Positions 1 to 9,917 of a stretch of 64,000 bases of DNA are shown here, one piece after another. Position 1 is the first letter of the stretch. Each line of letters begins with the position of its first letter. The stretch is from Chloranthus sessilifolius (Eukaryota > Streptophyta > Magnoliopsida > Chloranthales > Chloranthaceae). The translations under genes and the position numbers were made by a program. The DNA lies in NCBI GenBank assembly GCA_021018995.1, contig CM037588.1, forward strand, positions 146,029,725-146,093,724. Direction: 5' to 3'. The notes beneath the pieces were generated by a model. It searched no databases, was not told the origin of the DNA, and was given only the letters and a program-made list of their open reading frames with translations.

Positions 1-12
1 TGATCAAGTATC

Positions 13-381
13 ACGGACGACCGTGACTAATTCACGGACGTCCGTACTTTAAACATTTCACTGGAATTTTCCTTCCGGACGTCCTTGAATCACAACGGAC
101 ACCTGTGTTTCAATTAGCTTACTGTCAACTTGTAACCGGACGTCCGTGAACCATCACGGACATCCGATACGTCAACCGTCTTTTCAAAATTCGAAATAAT
201 CTTTTCGCAATTATTCCAACTGCATGCTTTCAAATCTTCAACGGACGTCCGTGCATGTCACAACAGATGTCCGTCATTTCGAAACCCAGCGCCAAATTAT
301 TTTTCTTCCAACAGTTGCAGATGTTTTTCACGGATCTCATATACCCTACGGACGTCCGTGACATCTCCTACGGACGTCCTT
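13..381. repeat. E1 leader array of ACGGACGTCCGT motifs
   Basis: Exact or near copies of the 12-bp palindrome ACGGACGTCCGT start at 13, 34, 75, 95, 136, 156, 241, 263, 348 and 370, with a weak one at 330. Successive spacings are 21, 41, 20, 41, 20, 85, 22, 85 and 22 bp, close to multiples of two helical turns, while the sequence between sites differs. The core GACGTC is the C-box type recognised by plant bZIP factors. The array ends about 100 bp before the likely start codon of the accessory ORF at 480. Confidence 0.85.
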
Positions 382-479
382 CGACAAGTTTTATAAAAAT
401 GAAATTTTCAAAATGTATTTTATTCTGCACAACATTTTTACGTCCGAATATCCGATTTCCTCTTAGATTTTACGTAAAA

Positions 480-1581
480 ATGTCACTAAATCGGAAAAAC
501 TCAAAGAAATCTAAAAGTTTCTCATCTTCTTCTTCGCCTGCACTTCAAAGATTTCCATCTCAAAGCCATGAAGATCGCTTTCTTCGTCTTTTTGTAAATC
601 GAAACCTAATAGTCGAGCGTGTGGTTCTTGAAAATTTTCTTAGAGATCATGATTTGTTTGAGATGTTTGCTTCTCGGGGTTGGATATCTCTACTCTCTCT
701 AACTGGCTCTGCTTACACCGATGTGGTTCAGTATTTTTACGTAAATCTTCTAAACTCCAACATCGTTGAGAGCAGAATGGAGTGTTATGCTGTGTCGTAT
801 GTTTTTGGTAAGCAAATAAAATTTTTTCCTTTGCTTATTTCTGAACTTTTGGGTATACCTTTAAATCTTGATGGGTATAGCTACCCTGTGGATGAAAGTC
901 AGATTCATTCACTGTTTCATCCTTCCACAGTGTACGACTTTGTGTGCAATGATCCAGCTCAACTAACTAGAACTGCATTGCATTACACTTCTCTGAAAAC
1001 CAAATTTTAGTAGCTTCGTCATGTCCTTTTTGCCACTCTTACACCAAGAGCGGGTAATAAGGATCAAGTGCGTTGGGACATTATTTATCTCATATTTCTT
1101 TTAGACAAAAATCATCCTTTGTGTGTCAACTATTATTTTTGAAATTATTATTCGCCAAATGAAGGACGATTCTTTCCAAATGTCTCTTCCTTTTCCAATC
1201 ATCATTAGTAAGATTGTAGAGTCTCAAATGACTCTTTAGCCTAATCTAACTACTTCTCGGGTCATGGCACCACTAGGTAAGCTTAAAAAAATTAGGAAAA
1301 GGGTTATAATAGATTTGGATGATGTTGAATTCATTGATGAAAATTCTGACGAGGATGAGGCAGACATCCCTGCTCAAGAAGACATTGGTCATCAAGCTCC
1401 TATACCTCCACCAGTTCCTCCATTTCAAGCTCCAGAGGGTCATTACTATGACCATCGTTTTGATAGGATGAATGCTGATATGCAACACATGAATTCAGAT
1501 ATTCAAAACCTATCTGATAGAATAGAAACTGGTTTTAATATATATGGGGAGCAGATTTCTTCTTTACAAATGACTGATTGA
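480..1581 (+). pseudogene. E1 accessory ORF, plant-transposon-protein type, broken
   Basis: Two ORF pieces (to 1010, and 1264-1581) are read as one decayed gene. I prefer the ATG at 480 over an upstream in-frame start at 255, because it lies beyond the motif array and begins a Lys/Ser-rich N-terminus as in the homologous ORFs of E3 and E4. The first piece holds a core with GW(I)SLL, then VVQYFY, then a LLGIP-like motif about 45 residues later. The same landmarks occur at 12203-12787 and 32072-32569. Two consecutive stops at 1008-1013 and a frame change separate this from the second piece, which has an acidic stretch (DENSDEDEAD), a Pro-rich linker and a short coiled-coil-like tail (RMNADMQHMNSDIQNL). 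Function is unknown. Databases commonly label such proteins putative plant transposon protein. Confidence 0.65.
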
Positions 1582-2198
1582 CGGTTTTGAAGCGATGATA
1601 CATCGCTTTAACAGTGTCTTCCCGCCTCCTGGAGCACATTTTTCGCCACCTGAGTGATTTTGTATTTTCTGTGATGTGATCTCTGACGTGTTTAATATGA
1701 TAATGATGTTAATATTTTGTTTGTTGTTATATTTTCTTTATGGTGCATATAAAGAAGATAGTTGAAATTTTTAATACTTGCATGGTATGTACAAATCTTT
1801 TCAAATCTTAAATGAATGTGTAAAGTTATTGTAAATTGTGATTAAATTGAGATATTTTCTGTTGTTTTTAATTCACCTGACCCTTTGTCACATTATGACA
1901 AAAAGGGGGAGATGAACTTCATACCATAAATTGTTACAATTATATTATACCCGTGCTATTAAAATTTTATGTTTCATTCAACAGGTGAAAAGCAACAAGT
2001 GAAAGATCAAATCCTAAAATAGCATTTAGGCTTTTTTTTACTTGGCAAATAGTTAGGGGGAGCAAATAGAGTTGTAATTTCAGCATTTTCATTCTAGATT
2101 GATATATAGGATTTAGATGAAAAATGAATGTATTATAATTTTTAATTTTTGAGTCTTTGTAAACTGATTTTTGTCATGATTGTGATAAAGGGGGAGAT
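1582..2198 (+). other. E1 3' non-coding region and polypurine tracts
   Basis: No coding potential is seen. The segment contains AAAAAGGGGGAGAT near 1902-1915 and a second tract, AAAGGGGGAGAT, at 2187-2198, directly before the LTR start TGTGAG. The second is the likely polypurine tract for plus-strand priming. The first has a counterpart on the - strand near 49195 in the truncated copy. Confidence 0.6.
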
Positions 2199-2850
2199 TG
2201 TGAGAATTTTTGTCATCATCATGACTTAAAAAATCAGTGTTGCTCCTTAGGAAAATGGTCTTACCAAATAAATCTGTATGACAAATTGATTTGTCATTTT
2301 TGGACCCACGGTCGTCCGTAAGACACTCACGGAAGTCTGTTATCACGGACGACCGTGAGTGATTCACGGACGTCCATGACCCAAAATCCTATAAATGCTA
2401 GGAAGTTCGAACAGTTTGATAACTGATCCAAAAATCCTTTATTTTCAAGTTTCTGGTCTAAAATTTTGATCCTTGAGATTATATACCATTTGTTCATTTC
2501 AATCCTAAATCTCAATGATGAGTGTATTTTCTCTAATCCTTGTTTGAGAGTGTACGGCTTGTGAGAGGCAAGTGGACCTTCGTGAGAGACGACGGTTGTT
2601 GGAATTGTTCACTATGGATAGAATGATGGTGAGAGGATGTCATTGTTGGTGATAGGAGTGATAGGGCATATCATTCCAAAGAAGCACTGTAAAGTTTTTA
2701 ATTCATAGTGAATTTTTTTCTTGGATCTGAGATAGATCCCATGATTTTTACCTGTGATGGGTTTTCCACGTTAAAAACGACTTGCGTTCATATTTTTGTT
2801 GTGTGGTGATTGTGAGTAATAATAAAGTGTTTAATTTTATAGATTATTAT
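2199..2850 (+). repeat. E1 3' LTR
   Basis: The LTR begins TGTGAGAATTTTTGTCATC immediately after a polypurine tract. It carries four ACGGACGTCCGT-type motifs starting at 2308, 2329, 2345 and 2366 (spacings 21, 16, 21). The same 21-16-21 pattern recurs in the LTRs at 48171-48851 and 51182-51820. The 3' limit is not sharp: similarity to the related LTRs fades near 2830-2870, and I found no target duplication because the 5' end is outside the window. Confidence 0.7.
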
Positions 2851-3184
2851 AAACTCCCAAATTTTAATAGTGTTGCCAAACACGCCCTAAACATCTATAT
2901 TGGTGTATTAACTATTAAGTCAAAAGTAAGTTGAAGATGCCATTGATGGAAATCTTCAACTCATTTTTGACCAAACACAAATGGTGGTAAGGGCCTTAAA
3001 AAAAATATAAATGATGGTTGAGATATATAATATTTTATAACTTTGCTTCCTTCCCATTACCCTAAATCCTGTTGTTTCAAAAGTAGGACCCTTAAATCCT
3101 ATTGGGTAACCCTTAAATCCTATTGCAGTACCCATCCCTCCTAAAGTTTCAAAGGGATGCCAATTAAAAGGTTATTTTCGCCAC

Positions 3185-3186
<2 letters not shown>

Positions 3187-3251
<65 letters not shown>
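3187..3251. repeat. (TA)n microsatellite
   Basis: An uninterrupted run of TA dinucleotides of about 64 bp, self-complementary and expected to vary in length between individuals. No gene is attached to it. Confidence 0.95.
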
Positions 3252-3253
<2 letters not shown>

Positions 3254-3561
3254 TTAAATCTTAAAAAAGCTCTTCTTGGAAATTAAAAATTTAGCATTAT
3301 ATTACAAGAAAAGAAGGATAGGGTCACCTCACCTACAAAACATTTATATTAAAAGAATAATATTATACCTTGCAATCAACTTATAATCATCGTATCAAAA
3401 AAAAAACTTATAATCATCATCTACTTCTTTTTTCTTCTTCCTCTTTGGGGTGCTTGCTAAGAAAAATCTCTTTAAAAATAATTGACGACTTGGATTTGCT
3501 CCCCAAGGTCATGGGTTCAAAACAATTTCCCTTTGTTAATCGGGTGTAGTGAGCATGAGTA

Positions 3562-3611
3562 ATTCATGAAATAATCGTGGCACTAGCTAGTGCCACGATT
3601 ATTTCATGAAT
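3562..3611. repeat. Perfect 50-bp palindrome
   Basis: Two 25-bp arms meet at CTAG/CTAG with no spacer and no mismatch: the left arm starts ATTCATGAAATAATCG and the right arm ends CGATTATTTCATGAAT. Both flanks contain tRNA-box-B-like words (GGGTTCAAA at about 3512 and GAGTTCGAATT at about 3661), so it may be the head-to-head junction of two SINE-like fragments. The palindrome is seen directly; its origin is a guess. Confidence 0.9.
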
Positions 3612-4037
3612 AAAAAATTTTTAAATGGTCAAGACTATGCCTCAAGAAGTAAAAGTTGGGAGTTCGAATTTTGCCCCTTACTGGCCTCTCGCAAGGATAT
3701 ATCTCTACTGACTAGTACGTATATTGTGCGGGTGTTGCACATAATTGGGGACTTAGTGGGGTGCTCTAAGAGAGTGTATACCATGTTTAAAAATAAAATT
3801 TAAAAAAGTATTATCTTCTTTATAAAGGGTTATTGTCTGATTTGTGGGCTCCTCTCTAGGTTTGACTATTTTGACAGAAGGAAATTGACAAAAGCATCTT
3901 TTAAGCTACCTAATGCCAACTCTTGTAGAAACTATTTGTCAGGATTTCGGCCATAAATATTATTTTGGCCAATGATTTTTTGTGACCAACTCCCATCCCT
4001 TTCTTATTCTCATCAACAATGACATCTTTTGGAAGCA

Positions 4038-4042
4038 CTTAA
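4038..4042. repeat. E2 target-site duplication, left copy
   Basis: CTTAA directly precedes the TGTTAGAT start of the left E2 LTR and is matched by CTTAA at 21558-21562 after the right LTR. The match at exact borders 17.5 kb apart shows one insertion event, later enlarged by E3. Confidence 0.9.
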
Positions 4043-4440
4043 TGTTAGATATTTTAAGATCTAGACTTGAAGCACACTATCAAAATATACTTTTGCAAGA
4101 ACACGCATAGCTTATATTTATTATCGGGTTGACACGCCAGTGATCTCCGCGATGAAAAACTATGATCTTTGTCAGAGAATTCGAGTCCACGTTACCTCTC
4201 GTCTTTTCTGAGTTTAGCCTCTAGATGGGAATGAGTTAGGGTTAGAGGAAGAGGGGATGGTGGTCTCCTTATATAGTCACTTCTCTTTCCTAATCCATCA
4301 AGGAAAGAGAGTGGAGACATATCATTTATATTAAGAAACTATTTACTTCCTATCGCCTCAAGATACGTGTGGTCAAAGGTCCAACCCAATTTAATGAAAA
4401 TCCAAAGATGGGTTAAGGTGTTGACCACAAAAATCTAACA
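4043..4440 (-). repeat. E2 3' LTR
   Basis: A 398-bp LTR with TGTTAGAT at one end and ATCTAACA at the other. It contains CCTTATATA at 4267-4275, which reads TATATAAGG on the - strand and is the likely TATA box. It lacks the roughly 60-bp internal duplication of the other LTR. Confidence 0.88.
4267..4275 (-). promoter_or_regulatory. TATA box candidate in E2 LTR
   Basis: TATATAAGG on the - strand, matched at 21382-21390 in the other LTR. Its position within a Copia LTR fits the U3/R core promoter. Confidence 0.5.
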
Positions 4441-4921
4441 TTCTCCCACTTGGTCTACACCTTAACGCATCTAAACATAATTTTTTTTTAAAAAAAATGA
4501 CTGTCTGGGTTGGCAAACTCTGAAAAGCGGATGGTCATCCATTTTATATTTTGAAAAATCATTGACCCCCACTACCTCGATGCTTCGTAACAATCACCCA
4601 AATTCAATAATAATACCAGTAAATGATCATGGCGCACACAGTATTCCATCTTATGAATCGACACTAGGCAATCCATGATCACAAAAATAGCATCATTAAT
4701 GGACTTAAGTCTTTATTTAGTGATATCAGGCATGCACACATATGTCGCTCTTATATTTATCCAACTTCATAACCCAGGGTATGTCTTTCTGATATATACT
4801 GGCTCCCCGCCTGTGACTCACATCACCAATTTAACAGAAAAAATGTGTACCGATGTGGTGCCTAATCATATCTAGCCCAAGCCTATCAGGCAAAATGAGA
4901 TCTAACTACACCACTCTGTCA
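4441..4921 (-). other. E2 internal remnant left of E3
   Basis: Non-coding sequence between the E2 3' LTR and the E3 insertion. It starts with the polypurine tract (TTCTCCCACTTGGTC on + at 4441-4455). No ORF with recognisable homology is present. It joins 17658-18080 once E3 is removed. Confidence 0.7.
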
Positions 4922-7363
4922 TGTGACTATTTTTTGAATGCTTGCTACTGACTTTATTGAAGACAGTGATAAGAATGGGATGAATGAAAATGAATGAAAG
5001 GTAGAATGAGGATTACGGAGCAGCAAGTCTAAAATATGCACAGTCCTGCAAGATACAAGGCCTGTTGTAGCAAGTTTTGATAAGTAAGAGTTTGTCCCAC
5101 AGGAAAGTTGATCTAAAGCTCCAAGGGAGCTATCGTTAGTAGGCTCTCCAGATTTGACTACAGATCTGGCAATCCTAAATGGAAGGGGATTTAAGGTCAC
5201 TAAAATCTAAATCCTAAGACAACTTACTGTTTAGATTACAGAAAAGGTTAAGAATGGTGGAGTGAGAAAATAAATATAAAAGGGTGAGAAATATGTTATT
5301 AGGTACAGGTCCGATGGGTCTTGTAACTCAGACTCAGATCTGTTGCTATAGAAATCCTGTCCAATGGCTACATTATCACCAAAGAGGAGAAAGAATTCAA
5401 CTCAACCCTGTGCCATGATCTAATCCCTTATGGCTATAGCATGTCCACTTAAATGGTCACAGACTATCCAATAGGGGAACCACAATCCCGAGATGGGTCA
5501 GAACAAGCTTACCATTGTAGGCACTACTTCATCCAGGCTACAAGCTCAAGAATCCATAGGAACCTCATCCTCTAAAGTTCTGTGTGTGAGGCTAGGCCTA
5601 CAAAGTGCACAAGCCTGGACACACAGGGCCAACAAGAATTTGAGTACTAGCTTCCAAGCATGGTTGTTCACTGCTTTAGTAAGACTACAGTGATCTAGTC
5701 ACCAGCCTATAATCTCTACAGCCAAATCAGATCTGCAATCTGATGATGGATCTATACAAATATAGGGGAGTCTGTCTCTGCACAATCTCTCACAAGGCTA
5801 TAAGCACAAGCGCAGAGAAGAAGAATCTGTCTTAGGTCCGTGGATTGGCTTCACCCTAGGGCTATAACCTGTCCACTTGAATGGTCACAGACTATCCACA
5901 GAGGCTATCTTCCTCACAGAGGTCTAAGACAGAACAAGATCATTGTTGCTGCCACCATGTTCACAAGGCTACCAGCTCAAGCTCCCATGGGGATTCAGAT
6001 TTAGTGGATCCTGTGGTGGGGGAAGGCCTGCAATGTGCCTAACCTGGACACACAGGTCATTTGGATCTAAATGAAACCTTAAAAATAATCCTCCATTGCT
6101 TATGATATAACTTAGCAATGGGGATCTCAAGGTAGCATCCTTATACAGAATAACTCACAATAAAAACATTATCCCATACATACAATAAATCCTATTGCAA
6201 AACTCCATTAAAGACTATACCATCTAATCATATAAAAGGCATAGCCAATAAGTGCTGGACTATGGAGAGAAAGAAAAAGAAAAAAAAAATGAAAACTCCT
6301 AAACCCTAACCTTCACCTATTGTAATTCTACAGTTAAGAAGAAGAAGCACAGAAGTTAAGTCCCAAAGATTCCCTAAACCTAAGTTAGGCTTAGGCTTAT
6401 ATAGCAGTCGGTTCTTTATCAATTAGGGTTAGGAAAACTCTAATTTCATTAATGTAATTGCGGCCCATTCTTATCCCTTGGATGCCTCGGGACGTGTGCA
6501 CGGAGATTGGAGTATTGGAATGCGTGCTCTAATTACTGGAGATTCCCAGATTGCCCTTGCAGAAGTGGAGAGAAGTTTAGAACCCGATCCTCACTAAGTA
6601 GAAAGGATTTGTAGATCTTGCTGCATGGTAGAATTGGCGTCGCGGGGTTGCTTTGCCTTGAAGCTCTTGCAGTCACGGGGTTATTACTTTGCATTTGAAT
6701 GGTGCGAGAACTAGCGCGAGCATGGTGCACGCAATTCATTTCTTGTGAATCCCGCGGTGATCCTCGCAAACAGAACCATGTTCATAGGCTTCTGGATCGT
6801 GCAAGCAGTTCCTTAAAAGTGTGTGTCCCGCGACTACTACGCGATAGCTGCGCGCGAGAGTGCCTGGAGCTCTCTCTCTTTAGTGAATTATGCGACGATT
6901 GAAGACTCCTTTCTTGAGCTGCACGAGACTGCGCGAGCACTTAAGACTGAGCCTCGCGAGGACCTCGCGAAGTCTGCTTTTCAATTCTTTCTGATACCAA
7001 ATCGTGCGAGAACGGCGTGAAGACTGCGCGACTAGTTTTTGTGCCGTCTTCAGAAGCCCGTGACAACTGCACGAAAGCATCATCTCTGGTTCAATTGAAC
7101 CCTGTGACACCTACGAGAGGCATTCTTCTTGGTTTGTTTCTGATTTGCTGTGCCTATGCTACAGCCAACTCTCTGTCTGGGTTCTACCTTCACATTTCTT
7201 AGGGGCTTCTGGGTCAACAGTGATTCCTTGGCATGGTTAGGGGGTTATTTGCAGTTGCTACTTATTACCTACAGAATAGACTTAAAATACACTTATTAAA
7301 TGATTAAGGGTCTAACAGAGATTAAGTTAAGGGGTAAAAAGTGATACTTTTCAGGTCTTAACA
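4922..7363 (-). repeat. E3 3' LTR
   Basis: On the - strand it begins TGTTAAGACCTGAAAAG at 7363, directly after the GGTTTGGGGGTG tract. It matches 15219-17657 along its whole length, with scattered substitutions and small indels. CGCGA-type motifs are concentrated at about 6690-7080. A TATATAAG candidate on the - strand lies at 6396-6403. Short ORFs such as 4919-5200 occur in both LTRs only because the LTRs are duplicates. Confidence 0.88.
6396..6403 (-). promoter_or_regulatory. TATA box candidate in E3 3' LTR
   Basis: TATATAAG on the - strand, conserved at 16701-16708 in the 5' LTR. The CGCGA array lies upstream of it on the same strand. Confidence 0.45.
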
Positions 7364-9277
7364 CACCCCCAAACCTAATCTTTGCTAGTCCCTTAGCAAA
7401 GTTGTAATTAAATGCCACTTTCGTAGGGATCACGGGTAAATTTAGCATATGTACTAAGCCTTTTAAACCCCTAGGTGATCCCTAGTGGAGGAGTGAAGTC
7501 TCCTGAGGGTTTTCAGTGAAGAAACCCACAAACTTCACCATTAGAATCAGTTAAGTATAGTGCAGATAATGACAACACAGATTCCAATGTTTAAAGTTTC
7601 ATTCCACACCCATTTAACACTTAGAGGAAACTGCAGCAATGTTTGCAGGCCATTTAAAACTTATAAGTTACATGTGTTTGCCTTACCACCATTCATTTAA
7701 CATTAGAATTTCAATGTATAAAAATCAGTACCCAGCTTACCTTTAATTCAAAATTCAGGTTGGATACTACCTTAATGAGGTTTAAATTCAGACCCAATTT
7801 TCACTAGGGTCATCTCTCAACATTAACAACCTGAGGGTGTTCTCATTCAAAATAGCTCAAGAGCAGTTACAGACCCCAAATGGGTCTGCAAGCATGAGCA
7901 TAGGCAAAGCTTCTAATTTCTGACATCTTCAAGAATTTTTTACCCTAGAATGGACAACTCCTCATCTCCACATGACAGCTCATTTAACTTTGGATCCACA
8001 AGGTCTTTTTTGAAAGGGTTGTAATGTGGCTTATGGCTGAGGGGTGTAAAGAATAAAGGGGTAAAAAGGGAATCCAAATTGAGAAATCAGCAAGGTAAGG
8101 AGTGGTTCATGACTTCACAACCTTTATTTAAGCAAAAACTTCATCTTCCTTTTTATATTTCAGACTCAAAGTGGCCAGCTTCTCCTCTTCTTTTCAATTT
8201 TTAGATGATGTTATCCTCTAGACTTCTCTTTCTTTTTCTCTTTTTAGTTCTTTATTCATTTTTTTGATAAATGTCACACAACTGCCCTTGATACACAGCT
8301 GTTCACAAGTTGCTTTTCATCCCCTTCCACAGAATATTAAACCATTCTCAGTATCTTTACCTCCTTCTCCTTTACCTTCTGAATTCTCAAAGTGAGGGTA
8401 GGGTTGACTCAGGTCATGAGGTTAAGGTGCAAGTGTTCTGGTATTTGTGAAGGAAAATTATGATTTTAAGGCTCAACTAATGTATGCAAAAGGGCAGATT
8501 TTAAAAGGTTGGATTTTCAGGCTCAAACTGTCCAAATGAGGGCCTTGGATCATTTCCTTAGTCTCATGAGTGCTGTCAATTAGTTTTGATTTGGAGGTGC
8601 ACAACTTCTAGTGAAAAAGTCCTGATTCAATCAGTCCTTAGAGCAGAAATAATGCCAAAAGCACTCTTCAAAAAAAGAAAAATGCTGGGCCCAAATCTCA
8701 CTAGGTATGGTCATCAAATTTAACCCATGGGGTGTATTTTCATCTATTTCTCTCCTCTTAGGTTCACTAAGTACTAACTGACAAAAATGTCTAATATTAG
8801 CTTCATGGTGGTGTCAAGAATTTTTTTAACTTTTTATGTTTCGAAAAGTCTGCAAAAATGTATAAAATTTTTTTACAATTGTCCTCATTGTCTCATTGCA
8901 TCAAGGTAAGTGGAAATTAACTTTATTCATCCCATTTATTGCCATCATTATTGCACTAAAATTAATTGTTTTATTGGCAGACCTATATTGCCACACCCCC
9001 AAACCTATGAGGAGCAGTGTCCGCATTGGTTTAAAGGTGAGAAGATGCAGTAGGTTCCAGGCAAAGAAACAAAAATAAATAGAGAAGAAGTCAGAGAAAT
9101 AGAAAATGCAATCTGAACAGTGTGGAACTAAGAGAGACTTTCATTAAATTGAAAAAGAAAGAAAAAAAAATTACAAAAAGAGGGAAAAAGAGGGGACAAA
9201 ATGGGGGGGGGAAGAGGGATCGAGGGAGAGTCAATGGGGGAGGGTGGAAGGAAAATGGTGGGGGAGATGCTGGTGGA
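7364..9277 (-). other. E3 3' non-coding region
   Basis: About 1.9 kb between the small lysine-rich ORF and the 3' LTR. The first bases (CACCCCCAAACC at 7364-7375) are the complement of the polypurine tract. The rest has no supportable coding region; the small reading frame at 8896-9078 has no features. Confidence 0.6.
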
Positions 9278-9484
9278 TCAATTTAGTTTCTGCTTCTTTT
9301 TCTCTCGCTTCTTTTTCCTCTCCTCCTTCTTCTTCTTCTTCTTCTCTTCCTTGGCAAGGATCCGCTGGACCTCGTCAAACTCATCCCAGAGAAATTGCAA
9401 GGGGTCCAGCTCCTTTGGGGGTGGGGGATCCTCCCAAATGGGGTAGAATTTGATTGGAAACCCGAAGGGTTTGTCATCCGCCAT
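9278..9484 (-). CDS. E3 small ORF with charged Lys-rich tail, hypothetical
   Basis: A 68-codon ORF downstream of the accessory ORF on the same strand. The first 45 residues (FPIKFYPIWEDPPPPKELD, then a WDEFDEVQRIL segment) look like a real protein segment: an aromatic and proline-rich start followed by a helix. The remainder is a nearly pure Lys/Glu/Arg tract encoded by a TTC/TCC-rich run at about 9295-9350. I do not recognise it. It could be a second accessory gene of E3 or the 3' exon of the ORF at 9918-12787. The low-complexity tail gives a high chance that it is fortuitous. Confidence 0.35.
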   Translation of the reverse strand: MADDKPFGFPIKFYPIWEDPPPPKELDPLQFLWDEFDEVQRILAKEEKKKKKKEERKKKREKKKQKLN

Positions 9485-9917
9485 GGGTGTGAGGAGGTAT
9501 GGACCGCTAGGGTTAGAATAGGAGGGATGAAATGAAGAGGAACTGAGGGCCGATTTAAAAGAGTTGGACGGTGGAACATAAATTGGTGGATTTAAAGTTG
9601 TTCCTTATCCCAAGCTTAGCAATAAATGATCCCTGTGTGGGGAACGAAGAGTCGCACAACCATTTATGGGAAAAGAGAGCGAAAAATAAATGAAGGTTTA
9701 AAGGAAGGCGTGTGAGTAAATGGGGCCACCCTAAATACATCTCCCATGAGAAAATGGCACAAAGATAAAAACTTGAACACCCACCCAAAACAGATCAAGA
9801 GACAAAATTTTGAAACTTATATTAAAATTAAAAACATGTACAATGGGAATTACAGTTACTAAAAAAAACTAATCTAAAATTTATGGTCTAATCTGAACCC
9901 GAATCTGTGTAGAAATC

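Larger units (their letters stand above)
1..2850 (+). mobile_element. E1: 3' part of an LTR retrotransposon with accessory ORF
   Basis: The element runs in from the left edge, so its 5' LTR, primer site and any gag-pol lie outside the window. Visible in order are a leader full of ACGGACGTCCGT motifs (1-381), a broken accessory ORF (480-1581), about 600 bp of non-coding sequence with two purine-rich tracts (near 1904 and 2188), and a 3' LTR from 2199. The family is related to the short element at 51182-52740 and the truncated copy at 48171-49430: all share the LTR start pattern TGT-AGA-ATTTTGTCAT, the motif array and an AGTTAGGGGGAGCAA segment before the LTR. The 51182 copy has a tRNA-Met primer site, which suggests a Copia-type element. 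No reverse transcriptase is visible here. Confidence 0.8.
2851..4042. other. Intergenic segment between E1 and E2
   Basis: No gene is supported here. It holds a sentence-like repeat of CCCTTAAATCCTATTG near 3087-3125, the TA microsatellite, the 50-bp palindrome described separately and AT-rich sequence. It ends with CTTAA at 4038-4042, the left target-site copy of E2. Confidence 0.5.

Noticed and set aside
4919..5200. ORF pair 4919-5200 and 15221-15499 (and 6823-7020 with 17128-17517) that look conserved
   Set aside because: They are conserved only because they lie in the two LTRs of E3; there is no domain and LTRs are non-coding.
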